Source of the DNA: Prunus persica
Taxonomy: Eukaryota; Streptophyta; Magnoliopsida; Rosales; Rosaceae
NCBI RefSeq assembly: GCF_000346465.2
Contig: NC_034009.1
Coordinates: 8,217,251-8,281,250 of the forward strand
DNA: 64,000 bases
Direction: 5' to 3'
The translations under genes and the position numbers were made by a program. The notes beneath the pieces were generated by a model. The model saw nothing but the letters and a program-made list of their open reading frames with translations. It did not search any database and was not told where the DNA came from. Positions 37,301 to 54,192 of this stretch are shown piece by piece. Numbering within the stretch: position 1 is the first letter of the stretch; each line of letters starts with the position of its first letter.

Positions 37301-38766
37301 TAGGCACATGGGGCCAACATGGTTGCTAATTTTGGCGTTGCATGCTAGCCACCGCATTTCTTATTCTTAGTTTTGATTATAAATTATAATTGGATAGCTA
37401 ACTTTGAACCCTTTAACAACCTCATGTTGTGCTCCAGATATATACTGATTCTGCTGAGGCCAAGATCCCAGCAGTTCTGGATTACCTGGGGACTGTGATT
37501 GAGGTACTTCACCCCATGTTGATATATCTTTCTCTCTTTTGTTTTTTTTTCTGAAGTGCTTTTGTTTCTTCAACATTAGTGTAGTCTGCATATTTTATAT
37601 AATGGTTCTTGCAGGCAGGCTGCAAGTTTCTAGTATTTGCACACCATCAGTCCATGATTGATTCGATTTATCAGTTTCTTCTGGTAAGGCCACATTCATT
37701 CATACTTTACTTGAGGATTGATCAATTCTTATAAGAACTTCCAAATTTCCAGAAGAAAAAAGTGGGTTGCATTCGAATTGACGGAAGTATCCCTACAGTG
37801 TCGAGGCAAGCTTATGTTACAGAATTTCAAGAAAAAGATTCTGTCAAGGCAGCAGTGGTATTGCAGTTTGCTTCGTTTATATAAATTGTTTTTTGTGTAA
37901 TCTAACTGAGCTCTGTTGAAAGTTAGATTGTAAAACAAAACAAAAAAGAAAGTAAAAAAGTTGTACTGAAAATTTTGGAATACTCATCTTAGGTCTGATT
38001 CTGTGATTAAAGTCTAATATTCATCTTTTGAATATCATCATGCAGCTATCTATCAAAGCTGGCGGTGTTGGATTAACTTTGACAGCTGCAAGCACCGTTA
38101 TTTTTGCAGAACTCTCATGGACTCCTGGTGACCTAATTCAAGCTGAAGATCGTGCTCATAGAATTGGCCAGGTAAAGTTTATTGAATTCTGAAGCATTTA
38201 TGCATCAATAAAAAATATTGACGTCTTCAACAATTCATGTTTCCAAGGGTGGTTGGTGTAATATGTTCTGCTCATGCTTTTAGGTGTCTTCGGTCAATAT
38301 ATATTATCTTCTAGCAAACGACACAGTAGATGACATAATATGGTAAGCTTTTACACAATTGTTTGTTTTCCAATCGTTTTGATGGTTTTTGTAACTCTAA
38401 TCCTTTTCTCTCTCTTCAGGGATGTTGTTCAGAGCAAGTTGGAAAATCTAGGACAGGTAATTTCATCCCTTTTTGGGGAGCTTCTTAAATACAGACAAAG
38501 CACTGCACACACCTTACGCCTTACTATTCTCTGATCCCTCTGCTGATCTCAGGGGCAAAACATTTTTTTTCCTTGAATAGTTAACTGAACTCTGGTTTTT
38601 GGACAATCAGATGCTTGATGGCCATGAGAATACGTTGCAAGTTTCAACCAGCCAGCCGCCGCAAAGCAGCCCTGCAAAGCAGAAAACCCTCGACTCTTAC
38701 ATGAAGCGTTGCAACAGCCAGGAAGACTCTGAAAATCATCCCCAGTTCAAAAACCCAAGGCACTGA
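31344..38766 (+). CDS. CHR18: SMARCAL1/ZRANB3-like SNF2 annealing helicase (Arabidopsis CHR18 type)
   Basis: 24 exons: 31344-31589, 31849-31912, 32318-32409, 32498-32553, 32673-32748, 32911-32977, 33363-33429, 33608-33674, 34598-34681, 34758-34799, 34928-35083, 35339-35416, 35697-35765, 35855-35920, 36000-36128, 36237-36293, 37184-37273, 37438-37503, 37615-37683, 37753-37857, 38046-38171, 38284-38342, 38420-38456, 38611-38766. All phases fit, giving 707 residues. A HARP-like region ([32 protein letters not shown]) precedes the SNF2 motor. Motor motifs are Walker A DEMGLGKT (K242), DESH box (344-347), SGTPA and [11 protein letters not shown]. Family members rewind DNA and remodel stalled forks in the nucleus. 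Intron 8 uses a GC donor (33675). The C-terminus has QKTLDSYM (680-687), resembling a PCNA-binding box. The gene looks functional. Confidence 0.92.
33675..34597 (+). other. CHR18 intron 8 with GC-AG borders
   Basis: After the codons for GKTLQ the exon ends CAG and the intron begins GCAAGAAAT. The intron ends TTTTCAG before the exon for AIAVASC. Reading through gives no alternative GT donor that keeps the conserved protein. GC-AG introns are a known minor class of the normal spliceosome. The intron is long (923 bases) and AT-rich with no ORF of note. Confidence 0.8.
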
Positions 38767-40112
38767 ATGAAGGCTGTACAATGCGGTAACCTACTGGCAT
38801 GGAATTTTGCCAGTTTGAAATGTGGAGAGCACAATAGAAGCCGAACTAGTTGGGTTAATACAGCACCTAAGGCTCAGTTGTAAAACGCCACCATCTGGGT
38901 ATATACAGTAAGAACAAGAGGAATTATATGAAAAGTTATGGCTCAGAGTTTTCAACATTCCTGTGGTCACTTTTTTGTTTATATGTGCTATTATATCTTG
39001 CCTTGGTTTAACTAAAGTTAATGTAGACATAACAGCAAATTTGTATACCGTCATTCTGCATGCATGCTTAACATAGACATGATTAATGAATAGATTTTTG
39101 GTGAATTTCCTTTAAAATATTAATTTTTTTTTACACAAATCTAAACTACTCTAAAGTACAAAAGAGATGATCTAACTCTGGTGAAAGGTACAAAAGAGAT
39201 GATCTAACTCTGGTGAAAGGGACGGGCACACTGCCTTATCTAAATGGTCTAACCGATATATGCTAACAAGATTAGTTCCTCATGTTCTTAAACTTGTCAA
39301 GAAAAAAATCAGAAGTTAGACGTCAAGGAAGGAGTTTTGAAATAATAATGAAGAAACACTAGATAATTATGACATTAGATAAATGTAACGATGATGAAAC
39401 AGAGATTATGAAATATGGGAGTCGATTCTATTAATTTATTGGCAAACAGTACGTGAATATGAAATCCTAAACATTTAAGATGATCTCAAGTCAAATTATC
39501 CTACCTCATGAAATAGTTTTAAATTTGAATATACAACTTTATTAAATTGCTTAAAAATAATTTAACTCTTAACTTTTTGTTGTGATTTTTTTTTTTGGAG
39601 TTAATTTTTACTCGTACCTTTGTGATTTATTTTTTTTTGTGAACAAATAAAAATAAATAAAAATAAAAATTCTACAAACACAATTTTATTTCACTTAAAA
39701 ATGAAACATTAAATAAAAATGAAGCCATAACACAAATTGAAGCAGCAGCACACAAAAAACAAAAAAGAAATAAAACAAAGATGGAATTGATCTTTCTCTC
39801 TCTCCCACTAAGTACTAACTATTCGGACACGATCTCTCTCTCTCTCTCTCCAATATTAACTCTCCCACAATAAGCCGTTGGATGTCAACGGTACTATTAT
39901 CTGGGCCGTTGGATCTCAAAGTTAAAAGTACAGAGGCACTACTTCCTTAATTACCACAACTGACTCTCCGGATTTCTCTCAAATTAAAAATAAAATAAAA
40001 GAAAAGGAGTTTCCAGATTCCGTGAGTGAGATGCTCGAAGCTAAAAGTTGACAAGCACTAGTTGTTTAATTACCACATTGATTTCGTGAGTGAGATGCTC
40101 GCCAAGGAAACT
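38767..40112. other. intergenic between CHR18 and the NAC gene
   Basis: No gene was found. A 32-base unit (TACAAAAGAGATGATCTAAC and following) is repeated twice in tandem at about 39158-39221. Short CT runs lie at 39795-39850. The phrase GTGAGTGAGATGCTC occurs three times (about 40022, 40086 and 40124) in the NAC upstream region. Confidence 0.7.
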
Positions 40113-40120
40113 TATAAATA
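40113..40120 (+). promoter_or_regulatory. candidate TATA box of the NAC gene
   Basis: TATAAATA lies 136 bases before the ATG, between two copies of the repeated GTGAGTGAGATGCTC phrase. Confidence 0.55.
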
Positions 40121-40248
40121 GCAGTGAGTGAGATGCTCTTTGTTCGCAACAACACTTAGAGAAATTCAGACAAAAACTTCACTTCAAACTTGAATTCTCT
40201 TCTACTCTCTCTTTTCTTGTGTTCTTTCATTATCAGCAGCATCAAGCA

Positions 40249-41361
40249 ATGGAAGAGTCTCTTGTGCCGTTCGGTTTTCGTTTCAGACCCTCCGATGAAG
40301 AGATTGTGGGTTCCTTTCTCTACCCGTTTTTGGTAGAGAGCAAGCCCTTCATGTCGCTATACAACAATTTCTTGCATGCCTGCAATCTCTTCGGCAACAA
40401 GACAGAGCCTTCGGAGATCTGGAAAAAATACGGAGGGCCGCAACTCGTTGATACAGACTTGTACTTCATCTCCAAGCTCAAGAAGTTAACCCCCAAGCGG
40501 ATGGATCGAAGGATTGGCAACGGGGGTACTTGGAGCGAAACTGAATCCTCCAAATTGGTTCATGAAAAGGTCTCTGGAAATCCCAACCCAAACCCCATTG
40601 GCCGAAAGAGAAAGTTTCGCTACGAGAATAAAGGTTCCGAGGATCACACAGGGTGGCTACTAGATGAATATAGTCTTTTCGATGGTCCCAAGAATGACTA
40701 CAATCAACGTAGTTACGATTTTGATTTTGTCATTTGTCGGATGAGGAAGAACGATAGGGTCGGGATCAAGGCAACAAATCTAAAGCGTGGATCACAAGAT
40801 AAAGAAGAAAAGAAGATGACCACAAACAAAAAGATGAAAACAGATGATCAAATGGGATCAACAGAATCATCATCTCAACAAGGCTGCTCTTCTAGTCCAA
40901 TTGGTGGTGATCTTGTGGGCTCTGATCCGATTGATCTGACAATCTTTGAGGAAAATACGATGGCCGACATGGAACAACTACTTGGTGAAGCTTGGAGCCC
41001 AAGTAATTATGAGGATGCAGTCTCTTATGATGTTGATCCGATTGGTGAAACCCAAATTAACTTTGAGAATGAGGAAAATACGAGGGCCGACATGGAACAA
41101 CTACTCGGTGAAGCTTGGAGCCCAAGTAACATTGAGAATGTGGTTTCTCATGATGTTGATCCGATTGGTGAAACCCAAATTAACTTTGAGAATGAGGAAA
41201 ATACGATGGCCGACATGGAACAACTACTTGGTGAAGCTTGGAGCCCAAGTAACTTTGAGAATGTGGTTTCTCATGATGTTGATCCGATTGGTGAAACCCA
41301 AAGTAGCCAATTGTCTAACTGGTCCCAAGCGGTATTAAATCAGCTCCTGGTTGGTGTATAA
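40249..41361 (+). CDS. atypical NAC-domain transcription factor with C-terminal repeats
   Basis: A single open frame of 370 residues from the ATG at 40249. An upstream in-frame GTG is not a credible plant start. The NAC domain covers about residues 1-170 in diverged form: VPFGFRFRPSDEEIV for the usual LPPGFRFHPTDEEL, then DLYFISK, GWLLDEYSL and FVICRMRKND. Family members bind DNA as dimers in the nucleus. A basic patch with GRKRKFR lies inside. The C-terminal half has three repeats of 41 residues (see separate entry). They are acidic with a conserved tryptophan (MEQLLGEAWSPSN), which looks like an activation region, though that is inference. Lack of introns is unusual for NAC genes and could reflect a retrocopy or a lineage that lost them. 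Confidence 0.85.
   Translation: MEESLVPFGFRFRPSDEEIVGSFLYPFLVESKPFMSLYNNFLHACNLFGNKTEPSEIWKKYGGPQLVDTDLYFISKLKKLTPKRMDRRIGNGGTWSETESSKLVHEKVSGNPNPNPIGRKRKFRYENKGSEDHTGWLLDEYSLFDGPKNDYNQRSYDFDFVICRMRKNDRVGIKATNLKRGSQDKEEKKMTTNKKMKTDDQMGSTESSSQQGCSSSPIGGDLVGSDPIDLTIFEENTMADMEQLLGEAWSPSNYEDAVSYDVDPIGETQINFENEENTRADMEQLLGEAWSPSNIENVVSHDVDPIGETQINFENEENTMADMEQLLGEAWSPSNFENVVSHDVDPIGETQSSQLSNWSQAVLNQLLVGV
40948..41307 (+). repeat. three 123-bp tandem units at the NAC gene 3' end
   Basis: Units start at 40948, 41071 and 41194; the third is cut after the GETQ codons. Each encodes ENTMADMEQLLGEAW followed by SPSN and a DVDPIGETQ phrase. They are nearly identical and in frame, so they are recent. Confidence 0.95.
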
Positions 41362-41733
41362 GGAATTAATTCTACAAGTGATGGCTGTAGCTCTCTAATT
41401 TTAAATGTGTGCAGAGAACTGAGTATTGATGAATATATTTGTACCACGATTTTTATCGGCTTTAATTTCTTTAATTGTGTACCTTTTTGAGTTATCAATG
41501 AACTGATTCTATTTGTCTAGTAAATTTACTCTTAATTTGTTAATTTGACCAAATATTGCTAGCTAGTTGTAACTTAAAATTGCTCTAATTAACTTGGAAA
41601 CACCAGTATGCCAACAAAGAATTAGCAACACTTCCAGTCTCTTAATTCATTGAAGTGAGTAAAAAAGATCTTTTATTTCATTCAAACTGTAAGACTTGAA
41701 CCAGAAGGCTATTACTATATATTACAAATTCCT

Positions 41734-43480
41734 CTAAATTATTCTACCAAACCATAAAATCGTCAAACATATTAAATGGCTTCTGCATAGGGGATGGGTT
41801 GTCAAATCTATTACCTCAGCTCCACAAGGCCGGAGATAGCTTCTGCTGGGAGACTGATCATCATCTGCAACTATAGCTGTCGATTGTTCCCTTGCAGGTC
41901 GGCCCAAATCAACACTCATGTCATCAGAAGATCCACACAAACCTATATCTTTAGTTACTTCTGTGTCAAATGAGGTAGTGCCATTTGAAGATGGCATTCT
42001 CACTGGCGATGCCATAAAACCAAATTGCTCTGTACAATCCTCTCTTACTACTTCACTGCATCCATATGCTTCGTTAATTATCTTGCCAGTATCATCCTGC
42101 TGATCATCTGCTGAACTTTGAACTATAAGATCTGATAATGTTTCTTCTGTCATGTACGTCATCACATTCTTTTCCATTATACCACTCATCTTCTCCTACT
42201 TCCTTACTGCATCCATGTACTTCATTCATTCATTCTTATGCCACTATCACTCTGCTGATCATCTGCTGAATTATGAGTCCTGGTCCAATAATGTTTCTTC
42301 GGGTAGTGTACTGGAATTCATATCTTCATCACATTCCCTTTCATGACACCACTCATCTTCATTTTCCAAAAGGTCATCAGACGGTTTAGTACAGGAAGGA
42401 AGCTCATCCATAGAGCAGACTTTGACCTTCATCTGTTCCGGAAGTCGTGGACAACCAGCAGAATGTTTGGTGTACTGGGTTGAAAAGAATTTTACAGTGA
42501 TGTTCAAGCTGATGATACATAGAAACAATATCACTTTCCATCAATAACAGCAAAAGCATATGTATATATTCATCCATTCACAACTCACAAGGAAGATAAC
42601 AAGATGATACCTCTGCCAAGGAGGGAGAGTGAGCATGGTGTATGCAAGTTTGATCTTACTGACAAGCCCTCGTGGTGATTTAAAGCTTGCAGCAGCCTGC
42701 CTAACCGCCTTCGATACAGTTTGGTGCTGCCAGGCCCATTCAAACAGCAAAGTTCCAAAGGGAACATTAGAAAGAAGGTCCCAAATTTCCAATTAATATC
42801 AATCCTAAAATAATGATAAAAAACCTTCAATCCCAATTTGTCAAATCTGGTGCCTACTCAATACGGGTCCCAATCAAGCTGGAAATATGACACATAATTA
42901 TCAGAATATAATTCTCAAGAAATTTGTCCCAATCAATCAAATTAAAGACACAAACAGATCATACAGAGCAATCCATAGACAAGTTATATGTAAAGAGAAC
43001 AAAAGAAAGAAATGAAGAGACCTGGAGAGCAGAAACGTTAGTTGGGAAACCATAGATGCACAACACCATCTCCCATGGACGCTTCCGCTTCGTTCTCCAA
43101 GCACCTTGCGCTATTTCACCATTGTGCTGTCTTATACGACGCCGTGGGTTCACTGTGAATCTGTATCAGAATCACCCAAATAAGCACAAACAAAGGCACA
43201 GAGTTCAAGTGGGCTCTCTTATTACTCCAAGCTCTCCAAGAAAGTCTCAAACTTTAAAGAAGTTCATATCGAAAATGTTCAAATCAAGATTGATCTTATT
43301 ATTCTCAACAGATCGGGAATTTGAAAAAAGAAAAAGAAAAAGGAATTGGGGGAAGATGGAAGGTACCGAATATAGGTGTGGCCTTTGTAGCGGGGGCTAC
43401 GAGAGCTCAACAGATAGCATGCGAAGAATCGTCCTTCTTCTGCTTCTTCCTCCTCCGCGATTAGGGTTTCTGGGATTTCA
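41734..43480 (-). pseudogene. SLX1: SLX1-like GIY-YIG structure-specific endonuclease, probably decayed
   Basis: Recognisable pieces (plus coordinates): 43367-about 43480 (RFFACYLLSS and YKGHTYIR), 43022-43160 ([29 protein letters not shown]), 42611-42744 (FEWAWQH, SPRGLVSKIKLAYTML), 42508 downward (LNITVKFFSTQYTKH). SLX1 with SLX4 cuts branched DNA. Four faults are visible. No in-frame ATG precedes the first piece. The invariant glycine of YIGF is arginine. The acceptor before FEWAWQH reads TG instead of AG (42746-42745). The frame stops at 42271, while the normal C-terminal motif (EVIDLT, near 41810) lies further on in an open frame. A segment of about 167 bases is duplicated at 42360-42020. 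An unseen alternative start or acceptor could still rescue it. Confidence 0.7.
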
Positions 43481-44409
43481 TATATTAGCAATCTACATTT
43501 ATGATTGTTTGCACTCAAATAGTGAAGGAATTTGTAGTTATGCAGATTTCGAATGTAGATGGAAAGTTTTAGAAGCCCGGGAATATTCAGTGCTGATTTC
43601 TTATATTTATAATGCAGCAGAAGAATCGCAGACCAAGAAGGTTTTCGTACAGCATGTAGAGACAGTAAGCAGCTTTGACACCACTGTTGATGTTGTGAAA
43701 TCGTTTGTGGTGAGTATGGCAGTCCCCCTGTTGACTTCGTTCTGTAACTCTTCTTAACAAGCATGTGTAGAGGAGTACCACATGTAAGATGCTGTACGTG
43801 ATTCTCAGGTAGCTACTACTAAGAAGTTGGGAAAATTGTCTAATCGTTTCTTTTAGGACAATAATTCTGATGGTGTGTGTGATCGTGTTGATGTCGAGGA
43901 AAGATGTAATGAGTTGCCACAGGAGGAGTTAGTTCTCTACTAATGAGCTCTTGCCCTTCTGTATTTCCTAGAGTCTAGTTGAAATTCCATGTGCTGTTTC
44001 GTAGATTGAATCAGATTTATCTGCTAACAGCTCCGAACAAGGTTGTTTTTTACATGTAAATGAATGATTAGTGGCCTTGGGTCACTCATTAATATTGAGC
44101 TAAGGTAGAAGATTAGGATTCTTAATAGCAAATTGTCCTTGGTCTGCACTTGCAGTTGCTTCATATATTAATTTCAGCCTTTTAATTAATATCTCCACGT
44201 ACCACCCAAATTCATTTAAGATATTAATAAACAATCATGTCTACAATATAAATTTATCACAAGTATTGTATTATATGTGAACTACAGAAGTAACGCCCTG
44301 GCAAACAATTTTTGGGTCACTCAAAATTTCTCTCTTAAGCCAAATAGGAAATGTAAAAACATCAGCAAAATAAAGGGCGGTAATTAACAGCATGATTTGG
44401 AAATGTTGT
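43481..44409 (+). other. unassigned region; possible short spliced reading frame
   Basis: On the plus strand an open frame reads ESQTKKVFVQHVETVSSFDT and ends at a good donor (GTGAGT, about 43710). After an acceptor at about 43857 a second piece reads DNNSDGVCDRVDVEERCNEL and stops near 43942. The join is in frame, but I recognise no family, and the start is unclear. The rest has no gene signal. Confidence 0.25.
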
Positions 44410-49453
<5,044 letters not shown>

Positions 49454-51239
49454 GTTTGGATGTTTTCAACCTATATTAGGCCACATACACCACAAAAAGA
49501 CTATTATAACAATGGGCAGTACTATTAAACCATAAATTTACAAACATTGACAATTTTATCTATCTATCACAATTAGGCTCATACTCAGTTCTTTGTGCTA
49601 AAGAAACCCACAAAATCTAACATTTAAAGCAGACCCAGAAGAAAACAAAAGCCAACAGGGAAACCCAGACTCCATTTTGGAATAATTCGAGCTCGAAATC
49701 GAGAATGAAAAAAAATGCAGAAGAAAATAGTAGAAGAACGGAATGAGAGAAAATAAACCCAGAAAAATGAAAGCAAACAATCTGGGAAGGTTGAGTCTCT
49801 TACCAAAATTGAATCTGGTTGGTTAAGTTTGCGGCTCGCAGTTTTGGCTTCTCTCTTCTTCTCGCTCCTTAGCCTCCTCTTGTGAGAATAAAGAAAGAAA
49901 CAAGACAGCAGACTGGAAGACTTCGTAGTAGAGTAGGCTTGCCCTAAATGAAACTGCAAATAAATGAAGAATTTGTCCTGAGACCCTTTTGGGCTTCACC
50001 CCAGCCCAAACAAGCAATAAGCTTGGCCCCAAAGCTACCCAATTGACCAGTTTTCCTTTTTTTTTTTTCTTTTCTTCCCGGATAAGCTTGGCTCATGATG
50101 TCGGATATAGGTGAATTGAGTATTTAGGTAATTTAGTGGAAGCGAAAATAATGATAAAACAGAAAGTAGATGATACGAATGTTCAATCTCTGGAAAATAA
50201 ACTTTTCTCAATATCTCAACAACCAAACTGAATTTTAAAGAAATACATGGGATATGTACCAAACTAAAGCCTAGAGACAATAGGATAAAAATCCATTGCT
50301 AAAATAGAAATCCTAATCCACAAAGAAACAAATCCAAATAAACTAGGAAACTTAAATCAAATCTTATTAAAATCAGGAAAACTTAGAGAATATAAAAAAC
50401 TAACCAAAAAAAACAAAAATAATTAATTAATGACGTCAGCATCACCAATCAACTCAATTGACCAAGGTTCTTTTTTGATGTAACAAAGATTTAGTTTTAA
50501 CATTATTTTGTTGGTGAACAAGGAAAAATGTTTGTTTCTAGTCCTAAGGACCAAAAAGTTTGAATCTTAATCAAACCTTTGCTAAGAATTGTTGACTATA
50601 GACAATGTTCAAACCCTCGTCCATTTTCATTATAAGTGATTGGTTTAATGCTCCGAAAATGTCGTTGATTTTAGTTCCGAGCCATTTAGTGTGTTAATCT
50701 AATGGTAAATTAGGTAAGCCACGTGATAGTGGACCAAAGTACACATTAGGTATACCAAAATAAACCACAAAAGATATGTTGTGTTATTTTAATCAACATG
50801 GTCCAGGAGTGTAATTATTAAAATTCAAAGGGCAGAAAGAAAATGGTGCTGAATGATCTAAGAATTTTCATTATTAAAAAACGCAGATCGTTGAACTTGA
50901 AACAATCATAACACATGCAGTCATTGGAAGCAAATCCGCGTTGAATGTCAACAAGAGAAATCATATTTCTTAGTTGAACCCCACGTGCAAATTAGCTGTA
51001 TGATTATCTTATTTTTATCCTTTTCTTTGTCTAGAAAGTTAGCTGCATGATCTGCAATGGAAAACATGTACAGAGATGATGACAAAGTATAATATGTATT
51101 TACATTTATGCTAGTTTAGAAAACTAGGACTTTATAGGCATGCCAATACAAACTCAAGTCATAAGACATACAATGCTACACCAAATTCAAACCAACTCAA
51201 TGTCAGATCCCTTCATTTGCAGATCAATAAAGAGCTTAT
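49454..51239. other. intergenic upstream of prolyl-tRNA synthetase
   Basis: No gene was seen. The first few hundred bases should hold the prolyl-tRNA synthetase leader and promoter. The rest is AT-rich and without clear repeats; the last part should include the 3' untranslated region of the DGAT3 gene. Confidence 0.6.
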
Positions 51240-52723
51240 CTAAGCTGCAGGAACAAGCCCCAAATCCTCATTGTCTTCCCCAATTAAATTAGCTACAATG
51301 AGGCTCACATCTTCCAGGCCAACTCCAATGTATAAAGGATTGGTTGGAACCCTAACCGAATCATCTGTTCCTTCAGATTGAATCCCACCTACGGTGTTCG
51401 AAACCCTAATGTTAGGACCATTTTTGCATTTTCCCATACACTTGCACCCAACAACAGTTCCTTCAACACCCATCACCCTCTCAAACTCTTCCAGCAATGC
51501 GCCACCTCCTGATTTCTTGCACTTGTTGCCCATGCACACCTCAATCTTCAGGGCAGATGCTCCCATAACTGAGCTACTAAGAGCATCATTATGGCCAATA
51601 CTACCACTACTGCTGACACAACTTGTACTAGTTCCTGAGCAGCATTCTGCTTCCTGATTCTGTGAAATGCCAAATTCAGTGACATGTTCTACTGTGGTAT
51701 TCTCTTGGTGAGTGGCTATGGCTAATGAGCTCGGCAGGGTCAACACCGCCCCTTCTTGATGATTAAATGGCTGCAAACTGTCTAGTATTGGTTTAGCAGG
51801 GGCTTCGCTTCTCAGGCGGTTCATGTCAACCAACTCCCCACATTCACTTTCACTTGATTCAGATGATGATGAAGAAGATGATTCACTGTCAACCATGTTT
51901 TTCATCCGTTCAGCTTTAAGCCTGGCCTTCTCTTCTTTCCTCTTTCTCTTTAATTCCTTCTCCTCTGCTCTTAACTGCTCCAATTGTTTTAGTAATAATG
52001 CCTCTGCATCTTCCTGCATACACAGCAAATTTACACATTTAATATCCATGATTTCGAATAATAATCAAGGCCCAAAATCCAATTTTCAAGGAAATCAAAA
52101 CATATCTACCTCATTCTTCATAAAAGAATCCTGATTCTTATAAACATACACACACAAAATACAGACTTTTATCCTCCATATCACCAGCCCAAGTACATAA
52201 TAATAGATTTGGTCCAAACTATGTTAGTTCTGGGAACCAAAAAAGACTACCATTAAAATGTAAAATTGAAAAATTGAAGACAGAAAGATGGATTTTTAAC
52301 CATAAAAACCACTTATCACCAATAACAGAGATGAGGTGAAGTTAATCAGAAACATACCGAGATCAGCTTCTCCTGAAATTGAGCGACCAAACCCTTCTGA
52401 TAATCTAACGGTCCAAAACCCATCTGAGAAGACGCGGACAAGTCCTTGGACAACCCTTTGAGCAATTTCAGCTTCTTCTTGATCTCCTTCTCCTTCTTAA
52501 AACCACATCTGGGACCCACGTGATAATACTGCACATGCCCGTCATCACAAAATCCAGAATTCAATTGCCCACCAAAACGTCTAGTTCTCAAAGACACTCC
52601 AAAATTTCTACGACCCTGAACCCGAAACTCTCCATGAAACGACGCCGTAGAAGACCGAGTGGTATCGATTTCAGCGCCGGAAAAGCAAGGTACTTGCCGA
52701 GAAACGACGCCGGAAACTTCCAT
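51240..52723 (-). CDS. DGAT3: soluble diacylglycerol O-acyltransferase 3 (ferredoxin-like)
   Basis: Two exons, 52358-52723 and 51240-52013, give 379 residues. DGAT3 makes triacylglycerol from diacylglycerol and acyl-CoA and, unlike DGAT1 and DGAT2, has no membrane spans. The start MEVSGVVSRQVPC and the phrase GHVQYYHVGPRCGFKKEKEI are family marks. Next come a lysine/glutamate-rich coiled-coil stretch (QLEQLRAEEKELKRKRKEEK) and a serine-rich acidic stretch. The C-terminus has a thioredoxin-like [2Fe-2S] domain with cysteines in VCMGNKCKKSGGG and GCKCMGKCKNGP. The first exon is basic and may act as a plastid-targeting segment; location is debated for this family. The gene looks intact. Confidence 0.9.
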
Positions 52724-54192
52724 GGCTTTTTGTAAACTAGACGCTGAATCTTGGAAACTCTAAACCCTAAACCCACAAAACGCAACGTATAGCAATAGCA
52801 GATAAATGGCTTAAGAGATCGTCGTCTCAAATCCCAAAGATCAAAGCTTTTTTTATCAGCGTATCTTCCTTTCCTTGTATTACAGGGACAGGGAGAGAGG
52901 AAGGAAGCTAGAAGATGCTCGATATTAACTGATTGGACACGCGGGAGTTTTAGATTGGCCGGTAGTGACGTGGAGGCGGCGGGTGCTGGGCGCCTGGAAG
53001 CTTGTGACCGTTTTCGGTTGTCCACACGAATTGAGTAAAGCCGTCACTCTTCGATGGATTGGACGGTGGAGATTAAGCCAAGTGGTGCCACGTGTGCTGC
53101 CAAGTAGGCATTTCTTACATCCACAACCTTTTTTTTACCAAAATGTTATCTGTTTTTATTTGTTGGGTATTTTTCCTTTTTATTCTGTAAAATCCTTTTG
53201 AACTTAATTAATTAAAAAATAATTATTTTTCTTTCTACATAGAGTCAATATGTGCATGACAACTTCATATTGGACTCATATAATTTCTTCTCGTTTTTCT
53301 AAAAAAGAAAAAGAAAAAGAAAAATATTTTCTAATAGTTATATATAAACAAGTCCTTTTATTTTATTTTAACTTCATAGTTATAAAAAAAAAAAAAAACT
53401 ATTTAAAAATCTGACCAAAAAAAGAAGAAAAAAAAGTATATTTGTAAAAATCATTCAACTGTGCTTTATTTTTATAACTTCACAGCCTATTTGATAAGGC
53501 AACCAGCCCAAAAATAAGAAATAAACTATTTGGTAGAAGCAGAATCAGAATGAGTCAATGACACAGAAGCCACATAAACATAATACAGATTTTCAACCAC
53601 CAGGATCAGAATCAATCTCATGCAGCTAATTAGCGAAAACAGCAAGAAATTTCCATGGACACCAAACATTCTTGGGGACAGTAGTTCAGCCTGTGCAATG
53701 TACAACCAAGTTTCAAAATACAAGTGCTAAATTTATAGATCTCTTTAGAGAACAAAAAAGGTAAAAAATAAAGCCACAGGCAGTTGAGCTGGGATCTTAT
53801 CACAAAAGAAGATTAAATACAGTGAACATTGTTTAATATTATACACAAAAAGCAGAAAGTATAATCAGTAGGAGATCTTTTACAGCAACTATTACCATAG
53901 TCAGTTGATCATAGTAGGAGCTTTGATTGGTGAAGAGTCCATGTCCATGCCGTCAGTAGTCGGCCTGGAAAGCTGGTTTTAGGTAGCCTCTGAGTGATGC
54001 AACATTCTTGGTGGAGATTTCATTCACTTCTCAATGCTTCACAAAACTGGATTTTGAACCTTTTGCAGTCAGATTATTCGACTTCTGTTTGCAGCTGGGG
54101 TTCTTGTAAACCTCATAAAAATACAATGAAGAAAATGCTTAACTTTCTTATAAACTCATAACTGGCGGCAGGAAGTCTCTCATTGCAGCTTG
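52724..54192. other. intergenic between DGAT3 and the CHUP1-like gene
   Basis: No gene was recognised. The DGAT3 side contains its promoter. From 53200 to 53460 the sequence is A/T runs and purine-rich low-complexity DNA. The part from about 53850 should hold the 3' untranslated region of the CHUP1-like gene. Confidence 0.6.

Noticed and set aside
40219..40248. Upstream extension of the NAC frame
   Set aside because: It begins at GTG, not a normal plant start; the ATG at 40249 gives the expected NAC N-terminus.
40946..41338. 130-residue frame overlapping the NAC gene 3' end
   Set aside because: Shifted-frame shadow of the 123-bp repeats, with no family features.
43056..43757. 233-residue plus-strand frame
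   Set aside because: Mostly antisense to SLX1 exons and introns. Only its last part may belong to an unassigned reading frame, listed with low confidence.
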